Positions 15,806 to 24,165 of a stretch of 64,000 nucleotides of DNA are shown here, piece by piece. Numbering within the stretch: the first letter of the stretch is position 1; every line of letters begins with the position of its first letter. The position numbers were made by a program, and so were the translations under genes. Source of the stretch: JADLGH01 sp964586675 (GTDB taxonomy: Bacteria > Desulfobacterota_D > UBA1144 > Nemesobacterales > UBA2774); assembly GCA_964586675.1 (NCBI GenBank), contig CAZPHQ010000006.1, positions 1 through 64,000 of the forward strand. Direction: 5' to 3'. The notes beneath the pieces were generated by a model. The model worked only from the letters and a program-made list of their open reading frames with translations. It made no database searches and was not told the origin of the DNA.

Positions 15806-16894
15806 ATGGCTTCACGAAGGGACTACTACGAGGTGCTGGAGGTCGAAAGGACCGCGAGCCAGCAGGATATAAAGAAGGCCTACCGCAGGCTCGCCATGCA
15901 GTACCATCCCGATCACAACAAGAGCCCCAATGCGGAAGAGAAGTTCAAGGAGCTTTCGGAGGCCTACAGCGTGCTCTCGGATTCGGACAAGCGCGCGAGG
16001 TACGACAGGGGAGGTTTCGCCGCGCTCGACGGCATGTCGGCCGAAGACCTATTCAGCAATATGGGGTTCGGGGATTTGTTCGGAAGAGGCACCGGCAGCA
16101 TATTCGACGAGATATTCGGATTCGGCCGTGGCGGTAGGAGGGGGCCTTCGAGAGGGCCTAACGTCGAGGTCGAGCTGGTCGTGCCGCTCAAGCGCATACT
16201 TGTCGGGGGCGAGGAGACGGTCGAATATTCACGCACGGTCGCCTGCGGCGAGTGCGGAGGGTCGCGCGCCAAGCCGGGGACGGAGCCGAGGGCCTGCGCC
16301 GATTGCGGAGGGACGGGGCAGAAGGTGTTCACGAGCCGCCAGCACGGAATGACGCTTCAGCAGGTGGCGGTGTGTCCGACCTGCAAGGGCTACGGCTCGA
16401 TAATCGACGATCCGTGCCCGCACTGCAGCGGAACGGGGAGAGAGGAAGAGAAGAGCGAAATAAAAATCAGGATACCGGAAGGCATAGAAGAGGGGACCGC
16501 TCTAAGAGTAACCGGGCAGGGCGGCATCAGCCCCGACCCCGACGGGCCTCCGGGTGACCTCATCGTGGTCGTTCACACGGAGGCCGACCCGAGATTCGAG
16601 AGAAGGGGCGACCACCTGCACAGGGTCGAGAAGATACAAGTCGCCGACGCAGTGCTGGGGATCACGCTCACGGTGCCGACGCTCGTGGGAGAGGTGGAAG
16701 TCAAAATTCCGCCGGGCACGCAGCCGGGCACTATCATGCGGCTCGCGAACGAGGGGCTGCCGAGTTTCCGGAGCGGACGGAGGGGCGATATCTACGTCAG
16801 GGTGCAGGTAGAGATACCCAAATCGGTTTCCACGGAAGAGAAGGAAATCTTCAGCAGGCTGAAAGAGCTCGGCGAGGAAAAGTCGCCGGACTAG
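15806..16894 (+). CDS. dnaJ: Chaperone protein DnaJ
   Basis: 362 aa. J domain at residues 5-70 with the HPD motif at 34-36, a G/F-rich region (about 75-120), four CxxCxG zinc-finger repeats (CGECGG, CADCGG, CPTCKG, CPHCSG, about 145-215) and the C-terminal substrate-binding domains. DnaJ delivers unfolded clients to DnaK and stimulates its ATPase. No dnaK or grpE lies nearby, so this may be a stand-alone second copy or simply not in the usual operon. The start follows an AGGGGAAATC ribosome-binding region. Confidence 0.93.
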   Translation: MASRRDYYEVLEVERTASQQDIKKAYRRLAMQYHPDHNKSPNAEEKFKELSEAYSVLSDSDKRARYDRGGFAALDGMSAEDLFSNMGFGDLFGRGTGSIFDEIFGFGRGGRRGPSRGPNVEVELVVPLKRILVGGEETVEYSRTVACGECGGSRAKPGTEPRACADCGGTGQKVFTSRQHGMTLQQVAVCPTCKGYGSIIDDPCPHCSGTGREEEKSEIKIRIPEGIEEGTALRVTGQGGISPDPDGPPGDLIVVVHTEADPRFERRGDHLHRVEKIQVADAVLGITLTVPTLVGEVEVKIPPGTQPGTIMRLANEGLPSFRSGRRGDIYVRVQVEIPKSVSTEEKEIFSRLKELGEEKSPD

Positions 16895-16941
16895 AGCAAC
16901 TCCCCAACTCGTCTAAGCGAGCCGCCGCGGTACGGCACCGC

Positions 16942-17664
16942 TTACTGCCCGCCCGATACAGCCGTCGAGGTGAACGGGAAGCTGAGCGAGCGGAAACCGT
17001 TGTCCGCGCTGTTGACGTAGCCGACGTCGAGCGTTACACGGCTCACCGTTTCAGGCAGCTCCTTGAAGTAAATGAATCCCTCGATCGACGCATTCGGATA
17101 AACCGTTCCCGGCATGAGGGCCCCGGTTACTATGTCTTTCGTGCTCACAGGCACGGGGTAGTAGTAAACCGGCGGCGGATAGTACCAGAACGGGGCGTAG
17201 GCGTAAGGCCTGTAGAACGGGCGGTAGTATCCCCACCCGCCTCCCCATGGGCCTCCCCACCCACCATAACCGAACCCTACCGAGACACTCGGATATGCCG
17301 GCGCGTAATTAAAGTCCGAGGTCGAAACCACGTCGGCCACGGTGTTGGGATTTATCGGGCCGTACTGGGTTCTGAACTCATCGAACATCACGAGGTCCTT
17401 ATAGTTCAAGGTTATCGGGGCGTTCGAGAAGTTTTCTATTTCGACGTAGAACGGCGTTACGTAGTAAGGCAGGTTGCGCGGCGTGCCGGGCCAGTAGGAC
17501 GGTATGACGGTTACCCTTACGCCGTCGTCGGCCGTCTGCATGCTGGGCACGGGATTAAACGACACGGCGGGCTGCCTGTATGCCGGGTAGCAGCCGGCGA
17601 GAACCGGTAAAACGAGGATAAGTCCAAGGCAGATTGCGGCAGTGTGCGAGTGAGCGCCCTTCAT
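16942..17664 (-). CDS. Tyr/Pro/Gly-rich lipoprotein of unknown function
   Basis: 240 aa from the ATG at 17664, chosen for its GGGGAG ribosome-binding site; a longer frame to 17721 adds 19 residues. Lipoprotein signal peptide with lipobox LAGC (Cys about residue 24). A beta-rich region (about 40-115) looks like a DUF4352/FxLYD-type Ig-like fold with IENFSNAPITLNYKD, then a low-complexity stretch (about 135-185) of GGWGGPWGGGWGYY and many Tyr-Pro pairs, then a second beta region. Probably anchored in the outer membrane. Function not recognised. Confidence 0.65.
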   Translation of the reverse strand: MKGAHSHTAAICLGLILVLPVLAGCYPAYRQPAVSFNPVPSMQTADDGVRVTVIPSYWPGTPRNLPYYVTPFYVEIENFSNAPITLNYKDLVMFDEFRTQYGPINPNTVADVVSTSDFNYAPAYPSVSVGFGYGGWGGPWGGGWGYYRPFYRPYAYAPFWYYPPPVYYYPVPVSTKDIVTGALMPGTVYPNASIEGFIYFKELPETVSRVTLDVGYVNSADNGFRSLSFPFTSTAVSGGQ

Positions 17665-17798
17665 TCCTGTCTCCCCGAAGCGTGAGATGAAAGTCAGTAC
17701 ATACAAGTATAGTATAACCACCCGGTAGTTTCTATGGTAATCCGCCGCCGGGTTTCGGAAATCCTGCCGATCGATGCGGCGCGGATCGCCCGCCCGGC

Positions 17799-17827
17799 TT
17801 GGATTACAGGCACGGATTTGCTACAAT
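17799..17827 (+). promoter_or_regulatory. Candidate promoter for the nitroreductase-like gene
   Basis: TTGGAT (17799-17804), 17-bp spacer, TACAAT (17822-17827), 38 bp upstream of the ATG at 17866. Both boxes are close to the sigma-70 consensus. Confidence 0.45.
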
Positions 17828-17865
17828 AATTCCTCACAAATTCCACGGGAGACAGGTAGAAGAAA

Positions 17866-19173
17866 ATGGGAAAATATCCGCCGGGCCTGGACGTAGCCGT
17901 CGATTACAAATTCATGGACGCGGTGTTCGAGAGGCGCTCGCGAAGGTTCGGCCTCGGGATGGAGATCGAAAAGGGGCCGCTCGCGTACAAGTCGAAGCAC
18001 GAGCCCGTTCCGCTGTCCGAACTCGAAGAGGCGCTCATCGTCTGGAACGGCCTCGGCGTGAAGAACATAAACCTGTCGGACTTTCCCCCGCACGTAGGGC
18101 TCGATCTCGAAATGCAGTTCACGAGCAGAACTATACCGGCGCTCGGCGACGTGCACAGGACGGAGCTTTTCTACACGAACGACCACGGGACGTACATGGT
18201 GAAGCTCCACGACAAGCAGGCCGACGACTTCAGGGGCCTCGAGGGGCTCAGCCGCGAGGCGAGGGTGGACAGGATTCTGGAGCTCTTCAGGGAGTCGCGC
18301 ATAAAGCTCGAAGACAAGAGGGCCGACCTGCCGTCGAAACCGCCGGGCATCGCGGCGCATAATCTCTGGAACGTCAACAAGCCGGGCACGACCGTTTTCA
18401 TGCCCGTTACAGACCTTTCTGCGTGCATAATCAACCTCTATTTCTTCTATATGAGGCCCGACCACAGGTTCAATTTCGTCGACGAGCTTCACGGGCTCAG
18501 GTATCCGGGGACCGAGGAGTGGGTGAAGAAGGGACTCATCGACCAGGGGAAGAGAATGCCGCTGATAGAGGCGGAGCTCAGGTTCGCGAACGGCTACATC
18601 GCCGAGCAGGCGTTCATGGGCCAGAACATGGTCCTGACGCTCCAGACCCTCGGGCTCGGGGGGTGGCTCTTCAGCGGGTTCGCCAGCATGTTCATGCTGG
18701 GCGGAACGCCGTTCAATCGCGGGCTCGGGTTCAGGTTCACGACGCCTCAGCCGAAGAGCGGCGCAGGCAATCCGAATCCCGTCGCCGTCGGGAAGGACGG
18801 GCTCTTCCAGTCGTTCTGCCCGCCGTACTATAAAGACATGGGCGAGGCCGTCGAGGCGCTGAACGACATGAAGTGGTCGAACTGGGAGTCTCACACGATG
18901 CCGTTCAAGGACCCGGAGGGCGTGCTCCACGAGGTCGAAAGGCCGAGCAAGGAAGAGATACAGATCGTGAAGGACATTTGCAATTACGTCTACGACACAT
19001 ACGGCAGGTTCCCTGCGTTCTCGGACCCGATGTTCCTCCGGTTCATGGTGCAGGCGCATCACCTCGACCTGGATTTTTACGACAAGTATTATCCGCCGGG
19101 CGCGTACACGGAGAACCACAGGAACCACTTCAAGCTCTGGCACCCGGAGATACCGGACCCGTTCGAGAAATAA
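17866..19173 (+). CDS. Nitroreductase-fold-like protein, unknown function
   Basis: 435 aa, soluble, no signal peptide. Not firmly recognised. Its start, with FERRSRRFGLGMEIEKGPL (residues 21-39) and EPVPLSELEEALIVW, resembles the first helices of SagB/nitroreductase proteins, where an R-x-S-x-R-x-F motif contacts FMN. Further on, QAFMGQNMVLTLQTLGLGGW (near residue 255) resembles the nitroreductase segment that precedes the second FMN contact. At 435 aa it is about twice a simple nitroreductase, with a large insert and a His/Tyr/Pro-rich C terminus. It sits 5 bp before a 2-hydroxyacid dehydrogenase and is probably cotranscribed. A flavin oxidoreductase role is inference. Confidence 0.5.
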   Translation: MGKYPPGLDVAVDYKFMDAVFERRSRRFGLGMEIEKGPLAYKSKHEPVPLSELEEALIVWNGLGVKNINLSDFPPHVGLDLEMQFTSRTIPALGDVHRTELFYTNDHGTYMVKLHDKQADDFRGLEGLSREARVDRILELFRESRIKLEDKRADLPSKPPGIAAHNLWNVNKPGTTVFMPVTDLSACIINLYFFYMRPDHRFNFVDELHGLRYPGTEEWVKKGLIDQGKRMPLIEAELRFANGYIAEQAFMGQNMVLTLQTLGLGGWLFSGFASMFMLGGTPFNRGLGFRFTTPQPKSGAGNPNPVAVGKDGLFQSFCPPYYKDMGEAVEALNDMKWSNWESHTMPFKDPEGVLHEVERPSKEEIQIVKDICNYVYDTYGRFPAFSDPMFLRFMVQAHHLDLDFYDKYYPPGAYTENHRNHFKLWHPEIPDPFEK

Positions 19174-19178
19174 ACGGC

Positions 19179-20156
19179 ATGAAAAAGGTTTTCGTAAGCC
19201 TGGAGTATCCGGGCGACGCGGTCGAGAGGCTCGCGGGAAAGTACGAAGTCGTCGTGTTCAGGGAAGAGCGGCTGCCGACACGGAAGGAGCTGCTAGAAGG
19301 CTCGAAGGGGTGCTCCGCAGTCATTTCCACAGTCGCAGATTCCATAGACAGGGAATTCATCGACCTTCTCCCCGGCTTGAAGATAGTCTCCAACTGCGGC
19401 GTCGGGTACGAGAACGTGGACGTCGCGTACGCCACGAAGAAGGGGGTCATGGTAACGAACACCCCGAACGTGCTCACCGAAACCACGGCCGACCTCGCGT
19501 GGGCGCTCATCTTCGCCGTCGCGCGGAGGGTGGTGGAGGCGGATGAGTACGTCAGGAGCGGAAAATTCAAGACGTGGCACCCGTCGCTACTCATGGGGCA
19601 GAACGTTCACGGAAAAACCCTGGGCGTATTCGGCATGGGACGCATCGGCTCCGCCGTCGCCCGAAGGGCATCCGGGTTCGGCATGAGGGTTATCTATCAT
19701 AACAGGAGAAGGAACGAGGCCTTGGAGAAGGAGACCGGAGCCGAGTACGTTGAGTTTTCCCGGCTGCTGGAAGAGTCCGACTTCATCGCCATAACGTCGC
19801 CGCTCAACGAAGGAACGCGCGGGCGGTTCGGCGCGGAAGAGTTCAAAAGGATGAAACGGAGCGCCATAATCGTGAACGTGGGCCGGGGTCCAATCATAAA
19901 AGAAAATGAGCTCGCGGCCGCCTTGAAAGAGGGGACAATATGGGGTGCGGGACTCGACGTTTATGAGAAGGAGCCCGAGATCGATCCGGGGCTGTTCGAT
20001 CTACCTAACACAGTACTTTTGCCACACATCGGGAGCGCAGCCAGGGAGACACGGGAGAAGATGATCGACATGGCCGTTACGAGCGTGGAGCTCGCGCTCG
20101 AAGGCAAGGCCCCGAAACACCTCGTCAATCCCGAAGTGCTCGAAATCCTTAAATAA
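19179..20156 (+). CDS. D-2-hydroxyacid dehydrogenase (glyoxylate/hydroxypyruvate reductase-like)
   Basis: 325 aa from the ATG at 19179. NAD(P)-dependent oxidation/reduction of a 2-oxo acid. The Rossmann motif GMGRIGSAVARRA (about residues 151-163) is intact, as are the catalytic Arg in NVGRGPIIKE (near 233), the Glu about 29 residues later in YEKEPE, and the catalytic His in LLPHIGSA (near 288). The first hint of substrate is SNCGVGYENVD, the family substrate loop. The segment HNRRRNEALE after the second beta strand suggests NADPH preference (basic residues rather than Asp), as in glyoxylate reductase. Follows the nitroreductase-like gene directly. Confidence 0.85.
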   Translation: MKKVFVSLEYPGDAVERLAGKYEVVVFREERLPTRKELLEGSKGCSAVISTVADSIDREFIDLLPGLKIVSNCGVGYENVDVAYATKKGVMVTNTPNVLTETTADLAWALIFAVARRVVEADEYVRSGKFKTWHPSLLMGQNVHGKTLGVFGMGRIGSAVARRASGFGMRVIYHNRRRNEALEKETGAEYVEFSRLLEESDFIAITSPLNEGTRGRFGAEEFKRMKRSAIIVNVGRGPIIKENELAAALKEGTIWGAGLDVYEKEPEIDPGLFDLPNTVLLPHIGSAARETREKMIDMAVTSVELALEGKAPKHLVNPEVLEILK

Positions 20157-20200
20157 ATCCGCCTATATCTGCCGTCGGAACGAAGCTCTCTCCACCCGGA

Positions 20201-20680
20201 TCACTGTGAGTTCAGTGTCGGGAAGAGGTTCTTGTTCCCCGTGAGCTTCTTGATGGTTTTGAATATGTCGCTCTCTTCGAACTGGGAGGGATGTATCGGC
20301 TCGGACTCGTCGTCCTCGAACAGCCTCCAGTAGGAAATGAGAAGCGCCTTGGCCTTGGCTATCTGGAGCTTGGGCGACTCCTGCGGGCCGCCGAGAAGGA
20401 GCTCGATGAATTCGCGCCCCTTGTCCTCGCCGTACTCCCTGATGCCTTCATCCAGGAACTTCTGGTAGATGCTGCCGGGGGTGTCGTTATACGATCCCGC
20501 GGAGGCCTCGTAGATGTCTATGAGCTTCGTGGAAAGGTCCCTGATCTTGTTCATGTCCTCGTGGATGGTGTCTATCTTTTCCATGAGCCCCGCAAGATCG
20601 TTATAATCTATGTCGGAGAGATCGAAGCCTCGATAGTTAACGGGAACGTCAGAATCGAACTCGTCGAAATTATCTACCAT
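20201..20680 (-). CDS. Acidic helical hypothetical protein
   Basis: 159 aa, not recognised. No signal peptide or membrane segment. Strongly acidic N terminus (many Asp/Glu in the first 35 residues), then predicted helices with a heptad-like run around residues 30-65 (LMEKIDTIHEDMNKIRDL). A clear AGGAGGG ribosome-binding site stands 10 nt before the ATG. Normal high-GC codon use, so probably a lineage gene. Confidence 0.55.
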   Translation of the reverse strand: MVDNFDEFDSDVPVNYRGFDLSDIDYNDLAGLMEKIDTIHEDMNKIRDLSTKLIDIYEASAGSYNDTPGSIYQKFLDEGIREYGEDKGREFIELLLGGPQESPKLQIAKAKALLISYWRLFEDDESEPIHPSQFEESDIFKTIKKLTGNKNLFPTLNSQ

Positions 20681-20832
20681 CGCCGGTTACCCTCCTTCAC
20701 TGGATTATATATTAAGAGTTTATGAATTATTCCCCGAACTTTCAAGCCCCAATTCTTATAAACCGGCTGTGAGAGAAACTGTTCGAAGAGATGGAAGACG
20801 TAACACCGGCGAAAATTTCGCTTTGATCAGCG

Positions 20833-21051
20833 CTACTTGGAGCCGAAGAGGGATTTGAACGGCAGCTTGAGCAGATAGAGAATTACCGCGGGCCTCAGAA
20901 AAATCGAGGCGAACTGCCATATGTCTGACGGGGCCATGTAGATCTTTGAATCCCAGACGCCCATCTGCCCGCTCAGCACGACGAAGTCGCCCTCGACAGC
21001 CGAATCGTTTACCTTGATCTCAAAATCACCCGCGGGACTTACGACCTTCAT
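20833..21051 (-). CDS. Small hypothetical protein with C-terminal hydrophobic segment
   Basis: 72 aa, not recognised. The N-terminal half is beta-like (FEIKVNDSAVEGDFVVLSG); the C-terminal half has one hydrophobic stretch (FASIFLRPAVILYLLKLPF) that could be a membrane or amphipathic helix, followed by a basic end. A strong AAGGAGG ribosome-binding site 9 nt before the ATG supports it as a real gene. It is oriented with aroE but stands alone. Confidence 0.55.
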   Translation of the reverse strand: MKVVSPAGDFEIKVNDSAVEGDFVVLSGQMGVWDSKIYMAPSDIWQFASIFLRPAVILYLLKLPFKSLFGSK

Positions 21052-21157
21052 GGAATGGGCCTCCTTCTATGCGTGCTTGTAAAAGTCATTATCCCACAAA
21101 GGGGCCGGATTGACCAGAGTGTCGATAAGCCGGAACGGGGATTGAAATGATCAGCGC

Positions 21158-22039
21158 TTAAGATATGGCTTTTCTCATGACTTCGACAGGCGCGCTTTCA
21201 CCCGTCCATATCTCGAAGCTGAGAGCGCCCTGGTAGAGGAGCATTCCGAGGCCGCCCACTGCGTTATGTCCGCGCTCTTTAGCTTCCTTGACGAGGCGCG
21301 TTTCCCTCGGCTTGTAAACGAGGTCGTACACGGCGGCCCGGTCTCTCAGCGCCTCGATATTTATTTCGAGGTCAGGGGAGCCCTGCATGCCGCCGGAGGT
21401 TGAATTCACCAGCACATCCGTAAGCCCGAGCTCTTTCGCCACGGCACCTGCGTCACCCGAATCGACAGGATATATCTCCGTTCCGGGGAACAGCCTTCCG
21501 AATTCGTCCGCCAGCTTTTTGGCTTTGTCGTGCGTCCGGTTGGCTATGGCGATCCTCTTCGCGCCGTTCATGCCGAACGCCGAGATGACGGCCCGCGCCG
21601 CGCCGCCCGCTCCGAGGAGAAGTAAGCTCGCTCCCTCGGGGAAAATGCCGAGCTCCTCGCGGGCGTCTCTCATGAAGCCGCCGACGTCTGTGTTGTAGCC
21701 CGTGAGCCTGCCGCCATCGTTCTTTATCGTGTTGACGGCGCCCGTGTGCCGCGCGTCGGGCGAGACTTCGTCCAAGTGCGGGATAATCGCCTGCTTGTGC
21801 GGGATGGTGACGTTCACGCCGCTTATGCCTAGCACCCTTATCGCGTCGGCCGCTTTGCCGACGTCGTCGGGATGAACGTCGAACGCGGTGTATACGCAGT
21901 CGAGCCCGAGGACTGCAAAGGCGCTGTTGTGCATGAGCGGCGAGAGGCTGTGGCTGACCGGGTGGCCGAATATGCCGTAGATTTTAGTGGTGGCTTTTAC
22001 CTGCATCTCCGTCGCCCCCGTTTGGGTGATCTGAATCAC
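21158..22039 (-). CDS. aroE: Shikimate dehydrogenase
   Basis: 293 aa from a GTG at 22039 whose GTGA overlaps the ribF stop (4 bp), suggesting coupling; an in-frame ATG at 22006 is an alternative and gives a more typical N terminus. Shikimate-binding residues are visible: SHSLSPLMHN (Ser pair), the catalytic Lys in NVTIPHKQ, and Asp in YNTDVGGF. The NADP Rossmann loop is LLGAGGAARA and the basic NRTHDKAKK after strand two indicates NADPH. It catalyses reduction of 3-dehydroshikimate in aromatic amino acid synthesis. Downstream of ribF in a two-gene operon. Confidence 0.92.
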   Translation of the reverse strand: MIQITQTGATEMQVKATTKIYGIFGHPVSHSLSPLMHNSAFAVLGLDCVYTAFDVHPDDVGKAADAIRVLGISGVNVTIPHKQAIIPHLDEVSPDARHTGAVNTIKNDGGRLTGYNTDVGGFMRDAREELGIFPEGASLLLLGAGGAARAVISAFGMNGAKRIAIANRTHDKAKKLADEFGRLFPGTEIYPVDSGDAGAVAKELGLTDVLVNSTSGGMQGSPDLEINIEALRDRAAVYDLVYKPRETRLVKEAKERGHNAVGGLGMLLYQGALSFEIWTGESAPVEVMRKAIS

Positions 22040-22959
22040 TTCCGCGAAGCCAGGAGGGCTTCCTTGACCTGCCCGACGTCCCTTCCAATCTGTGCGACGA
22101 GGGCGTCGACGCTCTCGAAACGCCTCTCGTCCCTTATGCGCTCGACGAACTCGACGGCGAGCCGTTTCTTATAAATATCGCCCGAGAAATCGAATATGTG
22201 CGTTTCTATGAGGAGCCTGCTCTCGCCGAACGTCGGGCGGTAGCCGATGTTCGTTATGCTGTCGAATTTCCCGCCGTCTATCCGCGACCTGGTCGCGTAA
22301 ACGCCCTCTTTGGGGAGTATCTCCCAGTCCGTATCCAGGTTAGCCGTGGGATAACCTATCTGCCGCCCTCTCCTTTCGCCCTCGACGACGCTGCCCTCGA
22401 CGTAAAAATCATACCCGAGAAAGGCAGCCGCCTTCTTCATGTCGCCTTCCTTCAGGAGCTTTCTTATGGCCGAGCTGCTGACGACCTCGCCGCCGATGAG
22501 AAGGGGCTCCGCGACCTCTATCTCGAACCCGTCTTTTTCGCCGAGCTTCCGGAGAAGATCGGCATTGCCCTCCCTGTTCTTTCCGAACGAGAAATCCGGG
22601 CCTACGATTAGGTGCCTGATGTGGAGCTTGCCGACGAGTATCTCGTTCACGAACTCTTCCGCCGTCATGGCCGCTATCTCTTTCGTGAACGTGTAGCAGG
22701 CGGCGAAGTCTATGCCCTCGGCTTCGAGGAGCCGGAGCCTTTCCCTCATCGGGAGAAGGAGCGGGACGTCGATATTACGAAGTACTTTCTGGGGATGCGG
22801 GTGGAACGTTATCACGCACGAGCCGACACCCTTTTCGAGGGCCGACTGTTTTACGGCCGCGAGTATACGTTTGTGCCCCATGTGCACGCCATCGAAGTTC
22901 CCGATGGTTGCGGAAGTGGGGCTGCCTATCGGCTCGTCTGCGTCGAATAAGACCTTCAT
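22036..22959 (-). CDS. ribF: Bifunctional riboflavin kinase/FAD synthetase
   Basis: 307 aa. N-terminal FAD synthetase domain (about residues 1-180) with the nucleotidyltransferase motif GNFDGVHMGHKRIL and the later SSSAIRKLL; C-terminal riboflavin kinase domain (about 185-305) with GRQIGYPTANL and GVYAT. Converts riboflavin to FMN, then FAD. The length is standard. It is the first gene of the ribF-aroE pair; about 275 bp without a supported gene lie upstream up to the end of lgt. Confidence 0.94.
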   Translation of the reverse strand: MKVLFDADEPIGSPTSATIGNFDGVHMGHKRILAAVKQSALEKGVGSCVITFHPHPQKVLRNIDVPLLLPMRERLRLLEAEGIDFAACYTFTKEIAAMTAEEFVNEILVGKLHIRHLIVGPDFSFGKNREGNADLLRKLGEKDGFEIEVAEPLLIGGEVVSSSAIRKLLKEGDMKKAAAFLGYDFYVEGSVVEGERRGRQIGYPTANLDTDWEILPKEGVYATRSRIDGGKFDSITNIGYRPTFGESRLLIETHIFDFSGDIYKKRLAVEFVERIRDERRFESVDALVAQIGRDVGQVKEALLASRK

Positions 22960-23235
22960 GCCTGCGAATAGTGAATGTAAGCGGCGGGGCGACTAAAGTG
23001 CGGCCGGAAAGAGGTCAAAACTCTAACAGCCGCCGTCCCGCGCCGGGCTATACGAATGCGCCGGGGGAGATTCCCGTCCCGGCCGATAGCGAAGTGAATA
23101 GTACCATAACCTTCTGAAAGTAAAAGCTTTAATCGGCAGGATAGTACGGGCCCGGCACGGCGAGGAGGACGTCGGCCTTACGTATGCCGGCTTCTTTCAG
23201 GAGGGCGATAATGATTATCTGGATCCGGCTTCGCC

Positions 23236-24006
23236 TTACGCGGTGCGGGGTCCTGTGGCGGCCGCAGGGCGTTTTTTGATCTTCCAGAGCATGATGATGC
23301 CTGTGATCACGAGGACGATGGAAATGAGCTGCGCCTGGGAGAGCCCCGGTACGAAGCTCGGGGTGGTTTCCCTGAAGAACTCGACGAGGAATCTCTGCGC
23401 GCCGAGAGCTATGATCGTAATCGCCGTGAGCCAGCCCGTGGGATAGTCCCTCTTTCTTATCTTCCAGAGGACGGCGAAGAGGATCAGCATGCAGATGGTG
23501 TCGTAGATTTGCGTCGGGTGCACCCTTTCGAGCGTGGGCGGCGAGCCGTTGGGGAACGCCATGGCCCAGGGGAGGTTCGTGGGAGTGCCGTAGTCGTCGC
23601 CTACAAGCAGACAGCCCACCCTTCCGACGGCATAGGCTATTATCAGGAGCGGCGAGGCGAGGTCGGTTATGACGAGGAACGGCACGCGCTTCATCTGCGT
23701 TACGAGCCACGCGAGGAAGACAGCCCCGATGAGGCCTCCCTGGAATGTGAAGCCCGACGACATGTAGCGCAGGGGGTCGTGCAGAAAATCAGTCAGCGGG
23801 ACCTGCTGATAGAGAAATAGGAGCTTCGCGCCTCCGAGGCCGCCTACCACCGCGGCGATGAGAAGGAGGTCGACGAGCCCTCCGTCGAGGCCCTTTCTCT
23901 TGAACTCGGGCTCGGCGAGTATGTATGCGACGAGAAAAGCCAGGAGAACCATGACCGAAAACGAGGACACGGCTACATCTCCGATAGTGAAAAGTACCGG
24001 GTACAT
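23236..24006 (-). CDS. lgt: Prolipoprotein diacylglyceryl transferase
   Basis: 256 aa integral membrane enzyme with about seven hydrophobic segments. The Lgt signature GRVGCLLVGDDYG (near residue 130) and HPTQIYD (near 165) are present. It attaches diacylglycerol to the lipobox Cys of prolipoproteins, the first step for the many lipoproteins encoded in this window (16.9, 27.3, 28.0, 28.8 and 32.9 kb). Divergent from the M28 peptidase gene, with about 160 bp between. Confidence 0.94.
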   Translation of the reverse strand: MYPVLFTIGDVAVSSFSVMVLLAFLVAYILAEPEFKRKGLDGGLVDLLLIAAVVGGLGGAKLLFLYQQVPLTDFLHDPLRYMSSGFTFQGGLIGAVFLAWLVTQMKRVPFLVITDLASPLLIIAYAVGRVGCLLVGDDYGTPTNLPWAMAFPNGSPPTLERVHPTQIYDTICMLILFAVLWKIRKRDYPTGWLTAITIIALGAQRFLVEFFRETTPSFVPGLSQAQLISIVLVITGIIMLWKIKKRPAAATGPRTA

Positions 24007-24165
24007 CCAACACTCCCTCTTAACTGGATTGAGGAATAAGTCTTACATGCTTCGGGCTTGTCCGCAAACAAGGCCGCAAAACGGAGGCCCGGTTTTTAAG
24101 AGACGAGGATCGGACGCCGCTATGCGAAGGCCAAACCGGAAAAAGCTGTGGTAGTTTTTTTCGTG

